Below the pieces are notes generated by a model. It ran no database searches. It was given only the letters and a program-made list of their open reading frames with translations, and had not been told where the DNA came from. This document shows, one piece after another, positions 1 through 10,851 of a stretch of DNA of 64,000 nt. This DNA is from Amaurobius ferox (taxonomy: Eukaryota > Arthropoda > Arachnida > Araneae > Amaurobiidae): assembly GCA_951213105.1 (NCBI GenBank), contig OX578140.1, positions 32,331,518 through 32,395,517 on the forward strand, in the 5' to 3' direction. The translations under genes and the position numbers were made by a program. How positions within the stretch are numbered: position 1 is the stretch's first letter; every line of letters starts with the position of its first letter.

Positions 1-42
1 AATACATTTTATGAATTGTGGAATGACTGCTACTAATGCATT

Positions 43-288
43 AAATCAAAGACAACAAATCGTAGATTAAAAGTTCATTTAATGAAAACCATCTTTTATG
101 ACTTACAAATATTAAAAAAGACCAGAGCGCTTTCGGGTATCACCATACCCTTCAACATTGGCTATAAATCAAAGACAACAAATCGTAGATTAAAAGTTCA
201 TTTAATAAAAACCATCTTTTATGACTTACAAATATTAAAAAAGACCAGAGCGCTTTCGGGTATCACCATACCCTTCAACATTGGCTAT
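43..288. repeat. Tandem duplication, 2 x 123 bp
   Basis: Two nearly identical 123-bp units lie head to tail (43-165 and 166-288). The clearest difference is ATG in the first unit against ATA in the second. Because 123 is a multiple of three, the plus-strand frame from 82 to 366 stays open through both copies and would encode a 41-residue repeat. I recognise no protein family in it and treat the open frame as fortuitous. Confidence 0.9.
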
Positions 289-377
289 ATAAAAATTACC
301 GTGCAAACAAGCTCATATACAGACCAAATCGGCAGACAAAATTTGCGTAAATCAACTACGGAATAATGATAATTAAA

Positions 378-463
378 TTGTATTATAAACAGGATATTTA
401 AGATTAAACGATTACAAAATTACATTACATTGTATTGTAAACAGGAAATTTAAGATTAAACAA
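378..463. repeat. Short imperfect duplication, 52-bp spacing
   Basis: A block of about 34 bp starting TTGTATTATAAACAGG at 378 is repeated with few changes at 430. It sits directly before HEF copy A. No function is visible. Confidence 0.7.
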
Positions 464-480
464 GTATTAAATACAAATAC

Positions 481-1456
481 AAAAATCTGATTTGGGCAGC
501 ACATGACTTTCCTTATATAATGCAATGAATTTACTACTTTTACAGCAAAAAAATTGGTTATTCTTATAGTAGATACTTTCCAAGGTATTGAATTTTCGTC
601 AATTAGTCGTCATTTTCATTGATTTAGCATCATTTATATCCATTTGGCGAGATTTTCGTTAATTTGGTAACATTTCAAGAAGTCGCCAAGTTGGCGACAT
701 TCCGCCAAATTCCTCGGCAAAATCTCGCCAAGCGTTATGGACAGGGAAATAAGTTATTCTTATAGTAGATAAATGACTATTGGCGTCCAAATACAAAAGT
801 ATTATTCAAAGTATCTTTTCTCATGAATGGAACGAGCTAGATCCACGAGAAGGGTGTCACTCAATTTATCGCATGATATTACATATGAAAAGTGAACATG
901 TTTCTCAACAGTCAATATACTTTTTTAAATTATGGGATTTTTTGATACATTTATTTGAAAAATGTTCAATATCTCGAGAACGGTTCATGCTAGCGTTCTA
1001 AAATTTATGTCAATCGTTTTCTAAGGAAAAATTACATAAGAAATGTCTATTTGCGTAAGTTTATTAAAGGTTTTGATTTTTTGATGATTTTTTCAAAATT
1101 TCACTCGAAAATTTAAGGGGTTCTGAACATTCGATTCCGTTTAAAAACAATAGGCTTCCAGTATTCACGGATTGTGATTTTTGCAACAAATTTCATTCGA
1201 ATCGCTCGTGAGATATCGTCTCCACAGACTCACTGACGCACACACACACACACGCACACGCACACACGCCCACACACACACACACATACACACACATACG
1301 CAAACGCAGACACACACACACACACAGACATCACTTCAAAAATGTTCGATTCGTGATTAGGGATGCATGAAACGTGCTCTCCCTTCGGAAACTCGAATTC
1401 GAATTTTCGACCCCGTCACAATACTTTACTTATACATTATGTATATAAGGAAAGTA
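481..1456 (+). mobile_element. HEF copy A (hairpin-ended ~0.9-kb repeat)
   Basis: This is a near full-length copy of an unnamed dispersed family. The plus orientation is defined by the start AAAAATCTGAT followed by GACTTTCCTTATATAA. Next comes a block of TTGGCGA/TCGCCAA motifs (about 645-735), a conserved AT-rich body with a TCGAGAACGGTTC block, a CA-rich microsatellite (about 1235-1325), and the closing block with TCGAATTCGAATTTTCGACC. The 3' end is a hairpin made of CTTTCCTTATA and TATATAAGGAAAG. It has no coding capacity. It abuts the 3' end of the Penelope-like relic. Confidence 0.85.
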
Positions 1457-1516
1457 AAAAAGGAAATGAAACAAGCTCAAAATTCAGCAAAGCATATATT
1501 ACATCAAAATGAAACG

Positions 1517-3455
1517 TCACAGATAACTATGCAGAGGTTTGACACTCATAGAGTCAAGAACGAGTCGCCAAGCGTAACTTAAAATCTGCACAGGATCAAC
1601 ATTACAAATGGAATCACGGTACATATGAATAAACAGAGATTCATAAAGAAGAATATTACGAGGGTTATTGCAACTAATTAAAAGGAAAGTTTTTTCAAAA
1701 AAGGGTTGAAAGTTATCATTAACAACACATTGGGCAAGAGGCGTAGAAAGTTTACCATTCTTATCTTTAACAACACATTGGACAAGAGCCGTAGAAAGTT
1801 TACCATTCTTATCATTAACAACACATTGCGCAAGAGCCGTAGAAAGTTTACCATTCTTATCATTAACAACACATTGGGCAAGAGCCGTAGAAAGTTTACA
1901 TTTCTTATCATTAACAACACATTGGGCAAGAGCCGTAGAAAGTTCACTATTCTTATCATTAACAACACATTGGGCAAGAGCCGTAGAATGTTTACCATTC
2001 TTATCATTAACAACACATTGGGCAAGAGCCGTAGAAAGTTTACCATTCTTATCATTAACAACACATTAGGAAAGAGCCGTAGAAAGTTTACCATTCTTAT
2101 CATTAACAACACATTGGGCAAGAGCCGTAGAAAGTTTACCATTCTGATCATTAACAACACATTGGGCAAGGGCCGTAGAAAGTTTACCATTCTTATCATT
2201 AACAACACATTGGGCAAGGGCCGTAGAAAGTTTACCATTCTTATCATTAACAACACATTGGGCAAGAGCCGTAGAAAGTTTACCATTCTTATCATTAACA
2301 ACACATTGGGCAAGAGCCGTAGAAAGTTTACCATTCTTATCATTAACAACACATTGGGCAAGGGCCGTAGAAAGTTTACCATTCTTAACGTCACGAGCAT
2401 GTTCAGCTAAACGGATACCGACAGTACGTTTAGTACAACCAATATAGAGCTTGTATTCATTATAAGGAGTTAAAAGGGGTACAGTGTACACCCTAGCATG
2501 GCTTTTAAAGTTATCTCTATCCCTAAACTTGCCCGTACGAATGCGATTGAATAAAGTATTAATATTCGAATAAGCAGGTTTAAACTTAAATCCATGGCAA
2601 AATCGAATGAGAAGACAAAAAATCGTCGGGTGATATGAATGACCAGATTTATACGGCATAAGGTCAATAACAGCAACAAGTTTAGTATTTGGTTGAATAA
2701 ATTTACGGCGAATATGAGAGAAAATTTTATAAACAAACTCAAAGGAATAAGCGGCTTCATGACCGAGTTTAAAGATAAAGTTAATTTCATTAGTTAAAGC
2801 CGAAATAGAAGAGCAAACATTAAAGGCATGATTAAAATAAGCGTTAAAGAAAGCTTTTTTCAGAAGATATAGGATGAGATGAATTAGCAGGGATACAAGA
2901 GTTAGTAAAAATGGGTTTACGAAAAATAGAGGTATGAAAACCAAGAGAGTTACGGGGAACAAGAACATTCAAAAACGGTAAAAAAAATTTAGACTCATGC
3001 TCAACGGTAAAATTGATAGAGGGGTAGAAATTATTAACTTTATCCAAAAGATTAAGGAGATCATTTAAATAATGATCCTAACTTATAAAAACATCATCAA
3101 CATAGCGGCACCAAAGAATAGGTTTAAGTGTTAAGAAAAGCAAAATCTCATTCTCGAGCTCCTGCAGAACAGCTTCAGCCAAAATGCCGGTTAAAGGGCT
3201 ACCCATAGGGGCACCAGAAGTTTGCAAGTAAATACTGTCGCAGAAACCAAAGTAATTAGTCTCGCAACAATGTTCAAAGCAGAAATTATTGCGTCGATAG
3301 AGGGAACATTGTAATTTTGACTTCGAATTTTTTAGCTATAATATCAATAACATTTTTAACAGGAACACTGGGAAATAAAGAAACACCGTCAAAACGGTGA
3401 AAAGTACTATTTGGAACAAAATTAGTATTAAACAGAATTTTAATGAAATTTTCAG
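1517..3455 (-). pseudogene. Penelope-like element, RT palm and GIY-YIG endonuclease (3' part)
   Basis: Read on the minus strand, 3455 to about 3050 encodes the core of a Penelope-type reverse transcriptase. Visible motifs are DGVSLFPSVPV, then SGAPMGSPL with GILAEAVLQELE (about 3160-3225), then CRYVDD (YVDD at 3093-3104). Residues resembling the PLE thumb follow (FTVEHE, LPFLNVLV, IFRKPIFTN). Further on, a GIY-YIG nuclease carries VYTV, then KLYIGCTKR and RLAEH (about 2390-2480). The frame ends with TGA at 1517-1519. In-frame stops disrupt it: TAG at 78-80 of the 3000s, just past YVDD, and TAA in the eighth 48-bp repeat unit. Other frame breaks lie around 2850-3050 and 3300. PLEs are retroelements that pair an RT with a GIY-YIG nuclease. 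This copy is dead, and it is split from its upstream parts by HEF copies B and C. Confidence 0.88.
1715..2386 (-). repeat. 14 x 48-bp in-frame array inside the PLE nuclease
   Basis: Fourteen units of exactly 48 bp run without a gap. On the coding (minus) strand each unit encodes 16 residues, NGKLSTALAQCVVNDK with small variations. This segment normally occurs once in the GIY-YIG domain, just after the R...EH motif. The reading frame is preserved through the whole array except for one TAA in the eighth unit (near 2066). Beyond the array, nuclease-like coding resumes (FQPFFEKTFLL, then NNPRNILLYESLF). Because the unit lacks stops in several frames, it also creates long spurious ORFs on both strands. 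Confidence 0.93.
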
Positions 3456-4312
3456 TGTACTTTTAGAGTAAAAGAAATAGGTTATTCTTAGAGTAGATAC
3501 TTATTTCCTTTCCAAGATATTGAATTTTCGTCAATGTGTCGTCATTTTCATTGATTTAGCGACATTTTTATCCATTTGGCGAAATTTTCGTTAATTGGCA
3601 ACATTTAAAAGAGTCGCCAAATTGGCGACATTCCACCAAATTCGTCACTAAAATATCGCCAATCATTATGGACGGAGAAATAAGTTGTTCTTATAGAAGA
3701 TAAATGACTATTGGCGTTCAAATACAAAAGTATTGCTCAAAGTATCTTTTCTCATGCATGGAACAAGCTAGATCCACGTGAATGATGTCACCCAATTTAT
3801 CGCATGATATTACATATGAAAAGTGAACATGTTTCTCAACAATTAATATATTTTTTTTAATTTGTGGGATTTTTTACTAAATTTATTTGAAAACTGTGTA
3901 ATATCTCGAGAACAGTTCATGCTGGCGTTCTAAAGTTCATGCCATTCGTTCCCTAAGGATACATTACATAAGAAATGTCTATTTTTGTAACTTTATTAAT
4001 GGTTTTAATTTTCTGATGATTTTTTTCAAAATTTAACTCGAAAATTTAGGGAGTTCTGGACATTCGATTGTGTTTAAAAACAATAGGCTTCCAGTATTCA
4101 CGGATTGTAATTTTGTACCAAATTTCATTCGAATCGCTCCATGCTTTCGTGAGATATCGTCTCCATAGACTCACTGACACACACACACACCTCAAAAATG
4201 TTCGATTCGTGATGCTTGAAACATGGTCTCCCGTCGAAAACTCGAATTCGAATTTTCAACCCCGTCACAATACTTTCCTTATACATCATACTATGCATAT
4301 TAGGAAAGTAAC
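3456..4312 (+). mobile_element. HEF copy B, 5'-truncated, inserted in PLE RT
   Basis: The sequence matches the family from the CTTTTA(C)AG block onward, but the first ~50 bp (the CTGATGTGGGCA end) are absent. The CA microsatellite is short (about 4177-4191). It ends at TTAGGAAAGTA. The PLE reverse transcriptase is interrupted here: fingers-like sequence lies at 4312-4670 and the palm at 3050-3455, so the insertion is younger than the PLE. Confidence 0.85.
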
Positions 4313-4668
4313 CATAGAACGCATGGGATGATTAACTTTATGTAGTTTAATTTGTCTAAAAATTTGTGGAAGTTGACACGATGTCCGGAAAACAGCAGGT
4401 TTAATGATAGAAGGAAGATCGGGGGATTTTTTAAGTTTAAGTTTAGCGATCCAGCATTAATAACCGCAATCGGGAATTTTTTAACCTGATTGCAATCCAT
4501 CTCGGCATTGCACTTTTGCATGGAATTAACATAATCGATTTGATTGTCAAGAACAAGTTGTTTAGTCTTATTAGCTGATAATATAACTAAGTCGGAATGA
4601 GATGTAAATTTTTTAAATTCGCGATTTCAATATGTAAAGGAACATTTAAACCAGGATTATTTTCACTT
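4313..4668 (-). pseudogene. Penelope-like element, linker and RT fingers (middle part)
   Basis: The minus strand reads ILSANKTKQLVLDN then QIDYVNSMQKC, which resembles the PLE segment usually written 'VILPADKG..VVLD..DYI..M'. It continues to LPQIFRQIKLHKVNHPMRS, which aligns by eye with the PLE 'YGLPKIHK..PLRPI' fingers motif. A shift is needed between these pieces. It lies between HEF copies C and B and joins the RT palm at 3455 once copy B is discounted. The motif spacing and shared orientation support one original element. Confidence 0.65.
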
Positions 4669-5577
4669 TCCTTATATACAATAATGTATAAGGAAAGTAT
4701 TGTGATGGGGTCGAATATTCGAATTCGAGTTTTCGACGGGAGAGCACGTTTCAAGCATCCCTGATCACGAGTCGAACATTTTTGAAGTGATGTGTGTGTG
4801 TGTGTGTGTGTGTCAACGAGTCTGTGGAGACGATAACTGACGAACGAATGGACCGATTCGAACGAAATTTAGTGCAAAAATTACAATCCATAAACACTGG
4901 AAGCTTACTGTTTTTATACGCAATCGAATGTTCAGAATCCACTAAATTTTCGAGTGAAATATTGAAAAAATCATCAAAACATCAAAACCTCTAATAAAGT
5001 TACGCAAATAAACATTTCTTATGTAATTTTTCATTAGAAAACGATTGACATGAATTTTGGAACGCTAACATGAACCGTTCTCGAGATATTGCACATTTTT
5101 CAAAAAACTATCAGAAAGTCATATAAAAAAATATATATCCTATTGAGAAAAATGTTCACTTTTCACATGTAATACCATGAGATAAATTTGGTGACATTAT
5201 TCTCGTTGATCTAGCTTGTTCCATTCATGAAAAAAGATACCTTGAGAAATACTTTTGTATTTGAACGCCAATAGTCATTTATCTGCTGTAAGAATAACTT
5301 ATTTCTCCGTTCATAACGCTTGGCGAGATTTTGGGGACAAATTTGGTGGAATGTCGCCAACTTGGCAACTTTTTTAAATGTTGCTAAATTAACGTAGAAC
5401 TCGCCAAATGGATAAAAATAACGCTAAATCAATGAAAATGACGCCCCATTGACGAAAATTCAATATCTTGGAAAGAATATAAATATCTACTATAAAAATA
5501 ATCTATTTTTTTTACGGTAGAAGTAGTAAATTCATTGCATTATATAAGGAAAGTCATATGTTGCCCACATGAGATTT
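4669..5577 (-). mobile_element. HEF copy C, inserted in PLE
   Basis: This is a full-length minus-oriented copy. The 3' hairpin (ACTTTCC...AAGGAAAGT) is at 4671-4701 and a GT microsatellite at about 4790-4813. The TTGGCGA motif block is near 5320-5405. The 5' terminus, with GGAAAGTCATATGTTGCCCA and ACATGAGA, is at about 5548-5577. It separates the N-terminal PLE segment (5578-6180) from the middle one. Confidence 0.87.
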
Positions 5578-6180
5578 TTTTTTATTTTTATTTTTACTTT
5601 TAAATTTCTTCCCATTTTGAAAATTAGTAATAGATCGATACATACCTAATAAAACGGCCTATATCCTTATGGCTTTGAGACACATGAAGCAGAGCATCCT
5701 CCACAGGGGAAATTAAATTCACAAAATTAAAATTAACAAGGGAATAACAAATTTTGGGCCCCTCTCAAGAGCAATACGCTGAATTGAGGAAATATCCTGA
5801 GAAGTACAATTCACAAACGGAAAAGGTATAGGCACTTTAAGCTGGGAAAAAGGGTTATGTTTAAGCGCAAGGTCAAAATGAAAATATTTAAAAATAGGGT
5901 GTTGAGGAAGATAACGGAATATCATTCATCGCAAAAGTAACACGATTGGGAGTACAATTAGAATTGTGTAAAGGCTTGGATTGAGAAACTTTACGAGGAT
6001 CTATAAACAATTTAAATCGGTTAGTCCAACTGGAAAGGTTTTTAGCATGCCGAATCTCTAAATTATTGCGGACGTTGATTAGACGTATATGCACATACTC
6101 AAAAAATGAATCCACAATGGTTTGATGAGAACAGACGGCGAATTCACTGTACCAAAAATAACAAGAACGCTCACAAAAGT
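5578..6180 (-). pseudogene. Penelope-like element, N-terminal region
   Basis: The minus-strand frames at 6115-5888 and 5925-5719 overlap with one shift. They contain VNCTSQDISSIQRIALERG followed by PKFVIP. This resembles the conserved PLE N-terminal motif in which a 'NLS..L...E...L..G.KF' stretch precedes the RT. The neighbouring ISPVEDALLHVSQ is in the expected position. The upstream limit is uncertain: the frame stays plausible to about 6180, and I could not find the element's start. Similarity is modest, and the call rests mainly on context, order and strand. Confidence 0.55.
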
Positions 6181-7420
6181 TGATATCTTCTAGACTTCTA
6201 GTTGAGAAAAGCTGTTACTACATTCTTTATATTGAAATATCTAATTTATTTAATGAACAAGCAAGTTAATCACTAACGAATATTTGACAGAAAAGCTTAT
6301 AAGAGAGTAATTTATTAAATTAAATGCGAACTTAGTAAAAAGAGAATTCATAATTAAATTTTGTAGAGAGATTTTTAAGTTACATTTTTACAGAAAATAT
6401 GGATGGTGTGAGAATAGTACGTTAGCGTTCAAACAAAAAAAAAAGATTTTAATTACGGTAATTTTCTACAGGATAATGGTATTCACTAATTTCCTGTACA
6501 TAATTACTTATTTTAATGATACATGCGAACTTTATAACTGACTAATATTTACCCAATGCAATTTTCGCCTAGTATTTTTTTTTTTAAATGCCTCATTAAA
6601 CTATGTTATATCGTGATATTTATTAACTTCGCTAATATCTCTATGAAAATATCCTGTATTACTAAAAACGCGCTCAACATCGATCGCGTAAATTATTGGT
6701 TTCCAAACTTTTTATCCACGCAATTCTGACAGAAAGGGTTGCATTTTTTAACTTCGCTACATTTACTCTTCTTTGAAAACAGGTGTTAAAATATATTTCT
6801 GATAGTAATTCGAGTTAATTTTGACATTTTTTTCCTACTTTCCTTATTTTAAGTTTTCTGTTATACATTTTTTTATTTTTTTATTAATTATGTCACTTAA
6901 TTTACGTGTAGAAATATTAAAACCATGCTTTCCGCATCTTTGTTTAATAATCGAATAAGAGTATTATAATTTAATAGTATAATTAATAATTTAGTAATAA
7001 TAAGTATATCTCTTCGGAAAGCGCAAAAATATAGCCTTCGATCCATTGTTTATTTTCCAGCGACATTTTAAAGCAAGGAGTATTTTTAATGATGCAGACG
7101 AAAATTAAACCCTATTTCGACTTGATTCCAGTCAGGTTTTTTTTATTATTTATTTAAATTTAATTCATGGAGAAAGTCAAAATCGTTACAAAAATGTGTA
7201 AACACCCTCTGTATATGAATATTTGTGAGTCGTGGACACAATGCTTCAAGCCAAATGCACGTAACGCCAACAAATTTTACATGTGGACACATGTAAAAAC
7301 TAAATATATAACTAGACTAAATACACATAATGTTAGTCGGATCATTCAAAATTTAAGATATCAGCACATGATTTTTGATTTACTACTACAAGTCTGTTAA
7401 AGACAAGGAAACCAATACAC
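6181..7420. other. Unassigned AT-rich DNA
   Basis: No coding similarity, terminal repeats or tandem arrays stand out. The short open frame at 7167-7400 has no recognisable domain and I do not call it a gene. The PLE 5' end may lie at the right-hand side of the previous feature. Confidence 0.5.
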
Positions 7421-8346
7421 TTAAAAAAATCTGACTTGGGCAGCGCATGACTTTCCTTATATAATGCAATGAATTTACTACTTTTACAGGAACAAAAAAA
7501 TAGGTTATTCTTATAGTATATACCTATATTCTTTCCAAGATATTAAATTTTCGTCAATTAGTCTTCATGTTTATTGATTTAGCTTCATTTTCATCCATTT
7601 GGCAAGATTTTCGTTAATTTGGCAACATTTAAAAAGTCGCCAAATTGGCGACATTCCGCCAAATTCGTTGCCAAAACCCTCGTCAAGCGTTATGGATGGA
7701 GAAATAAGTTATTCTTATAGCAGATAAATGACTATTGGCGTTCAAATGTAAAAGTGTTACTCAAAGTATCTTTTCTCATAAATGGAACGAGCTAGATCCA
7801 CGAGAATGGTGTCACCAAATTTATCGTATGATATTACATATGAAAAGTGAACATGTTTCTCAACAGTTAATATTTTTTTTTATTTATGGGATTTTTTGAT
7901 AAATTTATTTGAAAAATGTGCGATATCTCGAGAACGGTTCCTGCTAGCGTTCTAAAGTATGTCAATCGTTTTCTAAGGACAAATTGCATAAGAAATGTCT
8001 AATTGCATAACTTTATTAAAGATTTTGATTTTATGATGATTTTTTCAAAGTTTCACTCGAAAATTTAGGGGGATTCTGAACATTCGATTGTGTTTAAAAA
8101 TAATAGACTTCCAGTATTTATGGATTGTAATTTGTGTACCAAATTTCATTCGAATCGCACCATTCGTTCGTTAGATATAGTCTCCACAGATCCACTGACA
8201 CACACACAGACAGACATCTCCTCAAAAATGTTCGATTCGTGATCAGGGATGCTTGAAACGTGCTCTCCCGTCGAAAACTCGAATTCGAATTTTCGACCCA
8301 GTCACACTACTTTCCTTATACATTATACTATGTATATAAGGAACGT
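7421..8346 (+). mobile_element. HEF copy D
   Basis: Full-length plus-oriented copy. The 5' end is AAAAAAATCTGACTTGGGCA. The palindromic block around TCGCCAAATTGGCGACATT is near 7636-7655. The CA microsatellite is reduced to a few repeats followed by GACAGACATC (about 8200). The 3' hairpin ends ATATAAGGAACGT, with one substitution in the usual GGAAAGT. Confidence 0.87.
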
Positions 8347-9140
8347 CATTAAGTTGCAGATTTTAACACTTTGCAACACAATTGGAAAGTGTTTATAACT
8401 TTGTTCATTCTGTCTGTCTGTCTGTCCTTTCGCACAATAACTGCCGTAAAAGTGACTTCATCAAAGTGAAAGTTCAGTATGTTGTTGAGACGGTCTATGG
8501 GACATATGGGAATGTAAATGAATGTCACCCAATTAGCTTTGGATTAAACCAGGGTTGAAAAAATGAAATACATTGAACCCTACGGGACCTAATTTTTCAA
8601 ACATTTTTAAACGAAGTTAAAAATCACAAATTGCTTCGAAAATTTTAGGAAATATTCAAATTATCCAATAAAATATATATAAAAAAAATTTCAGCAAAAT
8701 ATGTCCGGTAGTTTTTTAAATGAAAATTAAAATAGTAATTACACCCATATAATACGAAGAGACTATAATACGAAGAAACTATAATACGAAGAGACCCACT
8801 TCAAAATAAAATATGGCATCCATTTTTTTCCCAGAGTAAAAATCGTGATTTTTAAATTTCTTTTAAATTGATATTTAGTGTTACATTCTTCCTAAATCCG
8901 CTTTATTTTTGCTTGTTTTCTGTGCATCTATATTCTGCGCCAACGCAATTACAATATTTTTGAGTTTAAATGATCATCAAACATTGATTTATTACAACGA
9001 ATCCTAATCTAATTTTAATGGATGCAGAATGTAAACAAGTAATTGTAAGATTAATTGTATAATAATTGCTGAATTTTTTTACGCTAAATTATTTAACTCT
9101 GGAGTCTGGAATAAAAGTATATGAATGTGAATATTCAGTA
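8347..9140. other. Unassigned, with short tandem repeats
   Basis: Contains a TCTG tetranucleotide run (about 8408-8428) and about three copies of a ~17-bp unit around ATAATACGAAGAGAC (8749-8800). No coding similarity was seen. Confidence 0.5.
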
Positions 9141-9149
9141 CTTTTACAT

Positions 9150-9690
9150 AGAGAGACAGACGATTTATATTTCGATGGCGTCATTCAAATAAAGTTCGTT
9201 TTATTCGATGAAGTTTTAAGTTCTCAAGTAAAATAAATTATTGTAGTATTGTGATAATTAAAAAAATATCACTGCTGAACGTATCGCATTTGAGAGATAC
9301 TTAAATAAAATTGCGTTTCAGTTTGAAAGTGTTTCGTAATCAATGCTTTATGTATGATTGATCATTCTTGTATTATATATTCCGTGCGAAGAACGGGGTA
9401 TATACAGCTAGTAAATAATATTAAGGACATATTTATTGATTTTGCATTGAAAGACAAACGATTTATATTTCGATGACGTCATTTGAATAAAGTTCATTTT
9501 CTTTAACTAGAATTGACGTTTTCAATGAAGTTTTAAGTTTTCAAGTATAATAACTTACTTTAGTACTGTAATAGTTTTAAAAATATCAATGCTGAATGTA
9601 TCACATTTTAGAGATGTTTAAATAAAGTTGCATTTCAGTTGGAAAGTGTTTCATAATCAATGCCTTATGCATGATTCATCTTTCTTGTTT
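9150..9690 (+). repeat. Dispersed repeat present twice; first copy ends in a Helitron-like terminus
   Basis: The block at 9150-9370 (GACAGACGATTTATATTTCG ... ATGTATGATTGATCATTC) recurs at 9448-9690 with moderate divergence and a small insertion. The first copy runs directly into a GC-richer hairpin and CTAGT at 9383-9414, while the second copy lacks it. This suggests the repeat is the 3' part of a non-autonomous element. Confidence 0.7.
9383..9414 (+). mobile_element. Probable Helitron 3' terminus
   Basis: The sequence CCGTGCGAAGAACGG forms a short hairpin (CCGT/ACGG) and is followed about 11 bases later by CTAG and then T. Helitrons characteristically end in a short hairpin shortly before CTRR and insert next to a T. 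I could not identify a matching 5' TC end, so the extent of the element is unknown. Confidence 0.5.
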
Positions 9691-10310
9691 TTAATTATTT
9701 CTTATTTAATAAATCATGGCGCCTAATGTTAAAAATAGCATCTTAACCATAAACTAGCTCCAGGTGTACCAACTATCTGTTTAAAGATTATGTGGACAGA
9801 TCTGGAGATTCTGATTTTCTTCTAGAGACAAAATTATCATTCTAGCGACATGTCTCAAACCTAGAGTTATTTATCTGGCAACGAAGAATCTTGTGATTTT
9901 TACTTGGAACCGTTTCCTTCAAGTCTCCACAGAGATTAAGAAAATTTTGGCACGTAGTAAGGTTTCTTGCTGACAAACACATGGGACAAAATCAGTCCAC
10001 TGATATTGTTATCCGAATAGAAGCCCAAAACTATATTAAAATTCAAAATACATACTATTTACATATGAATATTAAAATATTTGGAAAATCGCGTTACATT
10101 TTATACTTTTAATGCAAAGTTGCTACAAGAAATTAATTATTTAAAATTATTATCTTTCAGTAATTTTTAATTGTAATATGCTATTTTAATTTTTAAAAAT
10201 AATAGTTTCGTTATGTTTTTTAGAGCTTTCCACAATTTCAAGCTTCCTGAAAACTATATTGTATGATATTCGGGATGATCTGATGTTTAAAAAATGTATT
10301 CACGCTCTTT
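9691..10310. other. Unassigned AT-rich DNA
   Basis: No open frame or repeat that I can support. The phrase CTTGGAACCG with surrounding bases (about 9904) recurs weakly near 12357, hinting at an old dispersed repeat. Confidence 0.4.
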
Positions 10311-10349
10311 ATAAGGAGGACGTTATTGTATGCATAACGCCCTCCTTAT
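10311..10349. repeat. Short strong hairpin
   Basis: ATAAGGAGGACGTTAT pairs with ATAACGCCCTCCTTAT across a seven-base loop, with one mismatch in 16 pairs. It is not part of any element recognised here. It may be the end of an unidentified DNA transposon or a fold-back relic. Confidence 0.75.
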
Positions 10350-10851
10350 CTGAAAGCAAGGTTGCCAATTTAGACATTTAATAGGTAGATCTAGTCATTT
10401 ACAGACATATTGAGCCATAGAAATTCACATTTAGCCATAAATCTAGACATTGACAGTCACGAATTAGCCATTTCCTTGCTATAAATTTGAGTCAAAATAG
10501 ACAATTTTGATTATTTAAACTGAAATCAGTAAAATATTCACAATTATTAAATAATTTTACCTTTCATTAATTTTTATATTTAGGTAAATCTTTTGTAAAT
10601 TTTTCTGAAATATATGTGATAAAACTAGTACAAACACTATATAATAATATTTTTTAATTTTTATGGTGGAACTCAATTAAAATCTTCGTAAGTTCCGCTT
10701 TTTAATAGAACTCCAATGTCAGTTTATATTTCCATAGAGGACAGAACAATTTTACTAGGATTCAATTTTAATTGAATTTGATAGTTAAAAGTCAGGCTAC
10801 TCCCATAACTAGGACACGCCCATTTTTATTGAAGTTTTAGTTTGTGGTTTT
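10350..10851. other. Unassigned
   Basis: The stretch to about 10490 repeats words such as TAGACATTT and TTAGCCAT in a loose, degenerate way. Nothing else is recognisable. Confidence 0.4.

Noticed and set aside
1678..2410. Long open frames of 234-240 codons on both strands with repeated peptides
   Set aside because: They are alternative frames of the 48-bp array. The meaningful frame is the PLE nuclease one, as shown by the GIY-YIG motifs upstream of the array.
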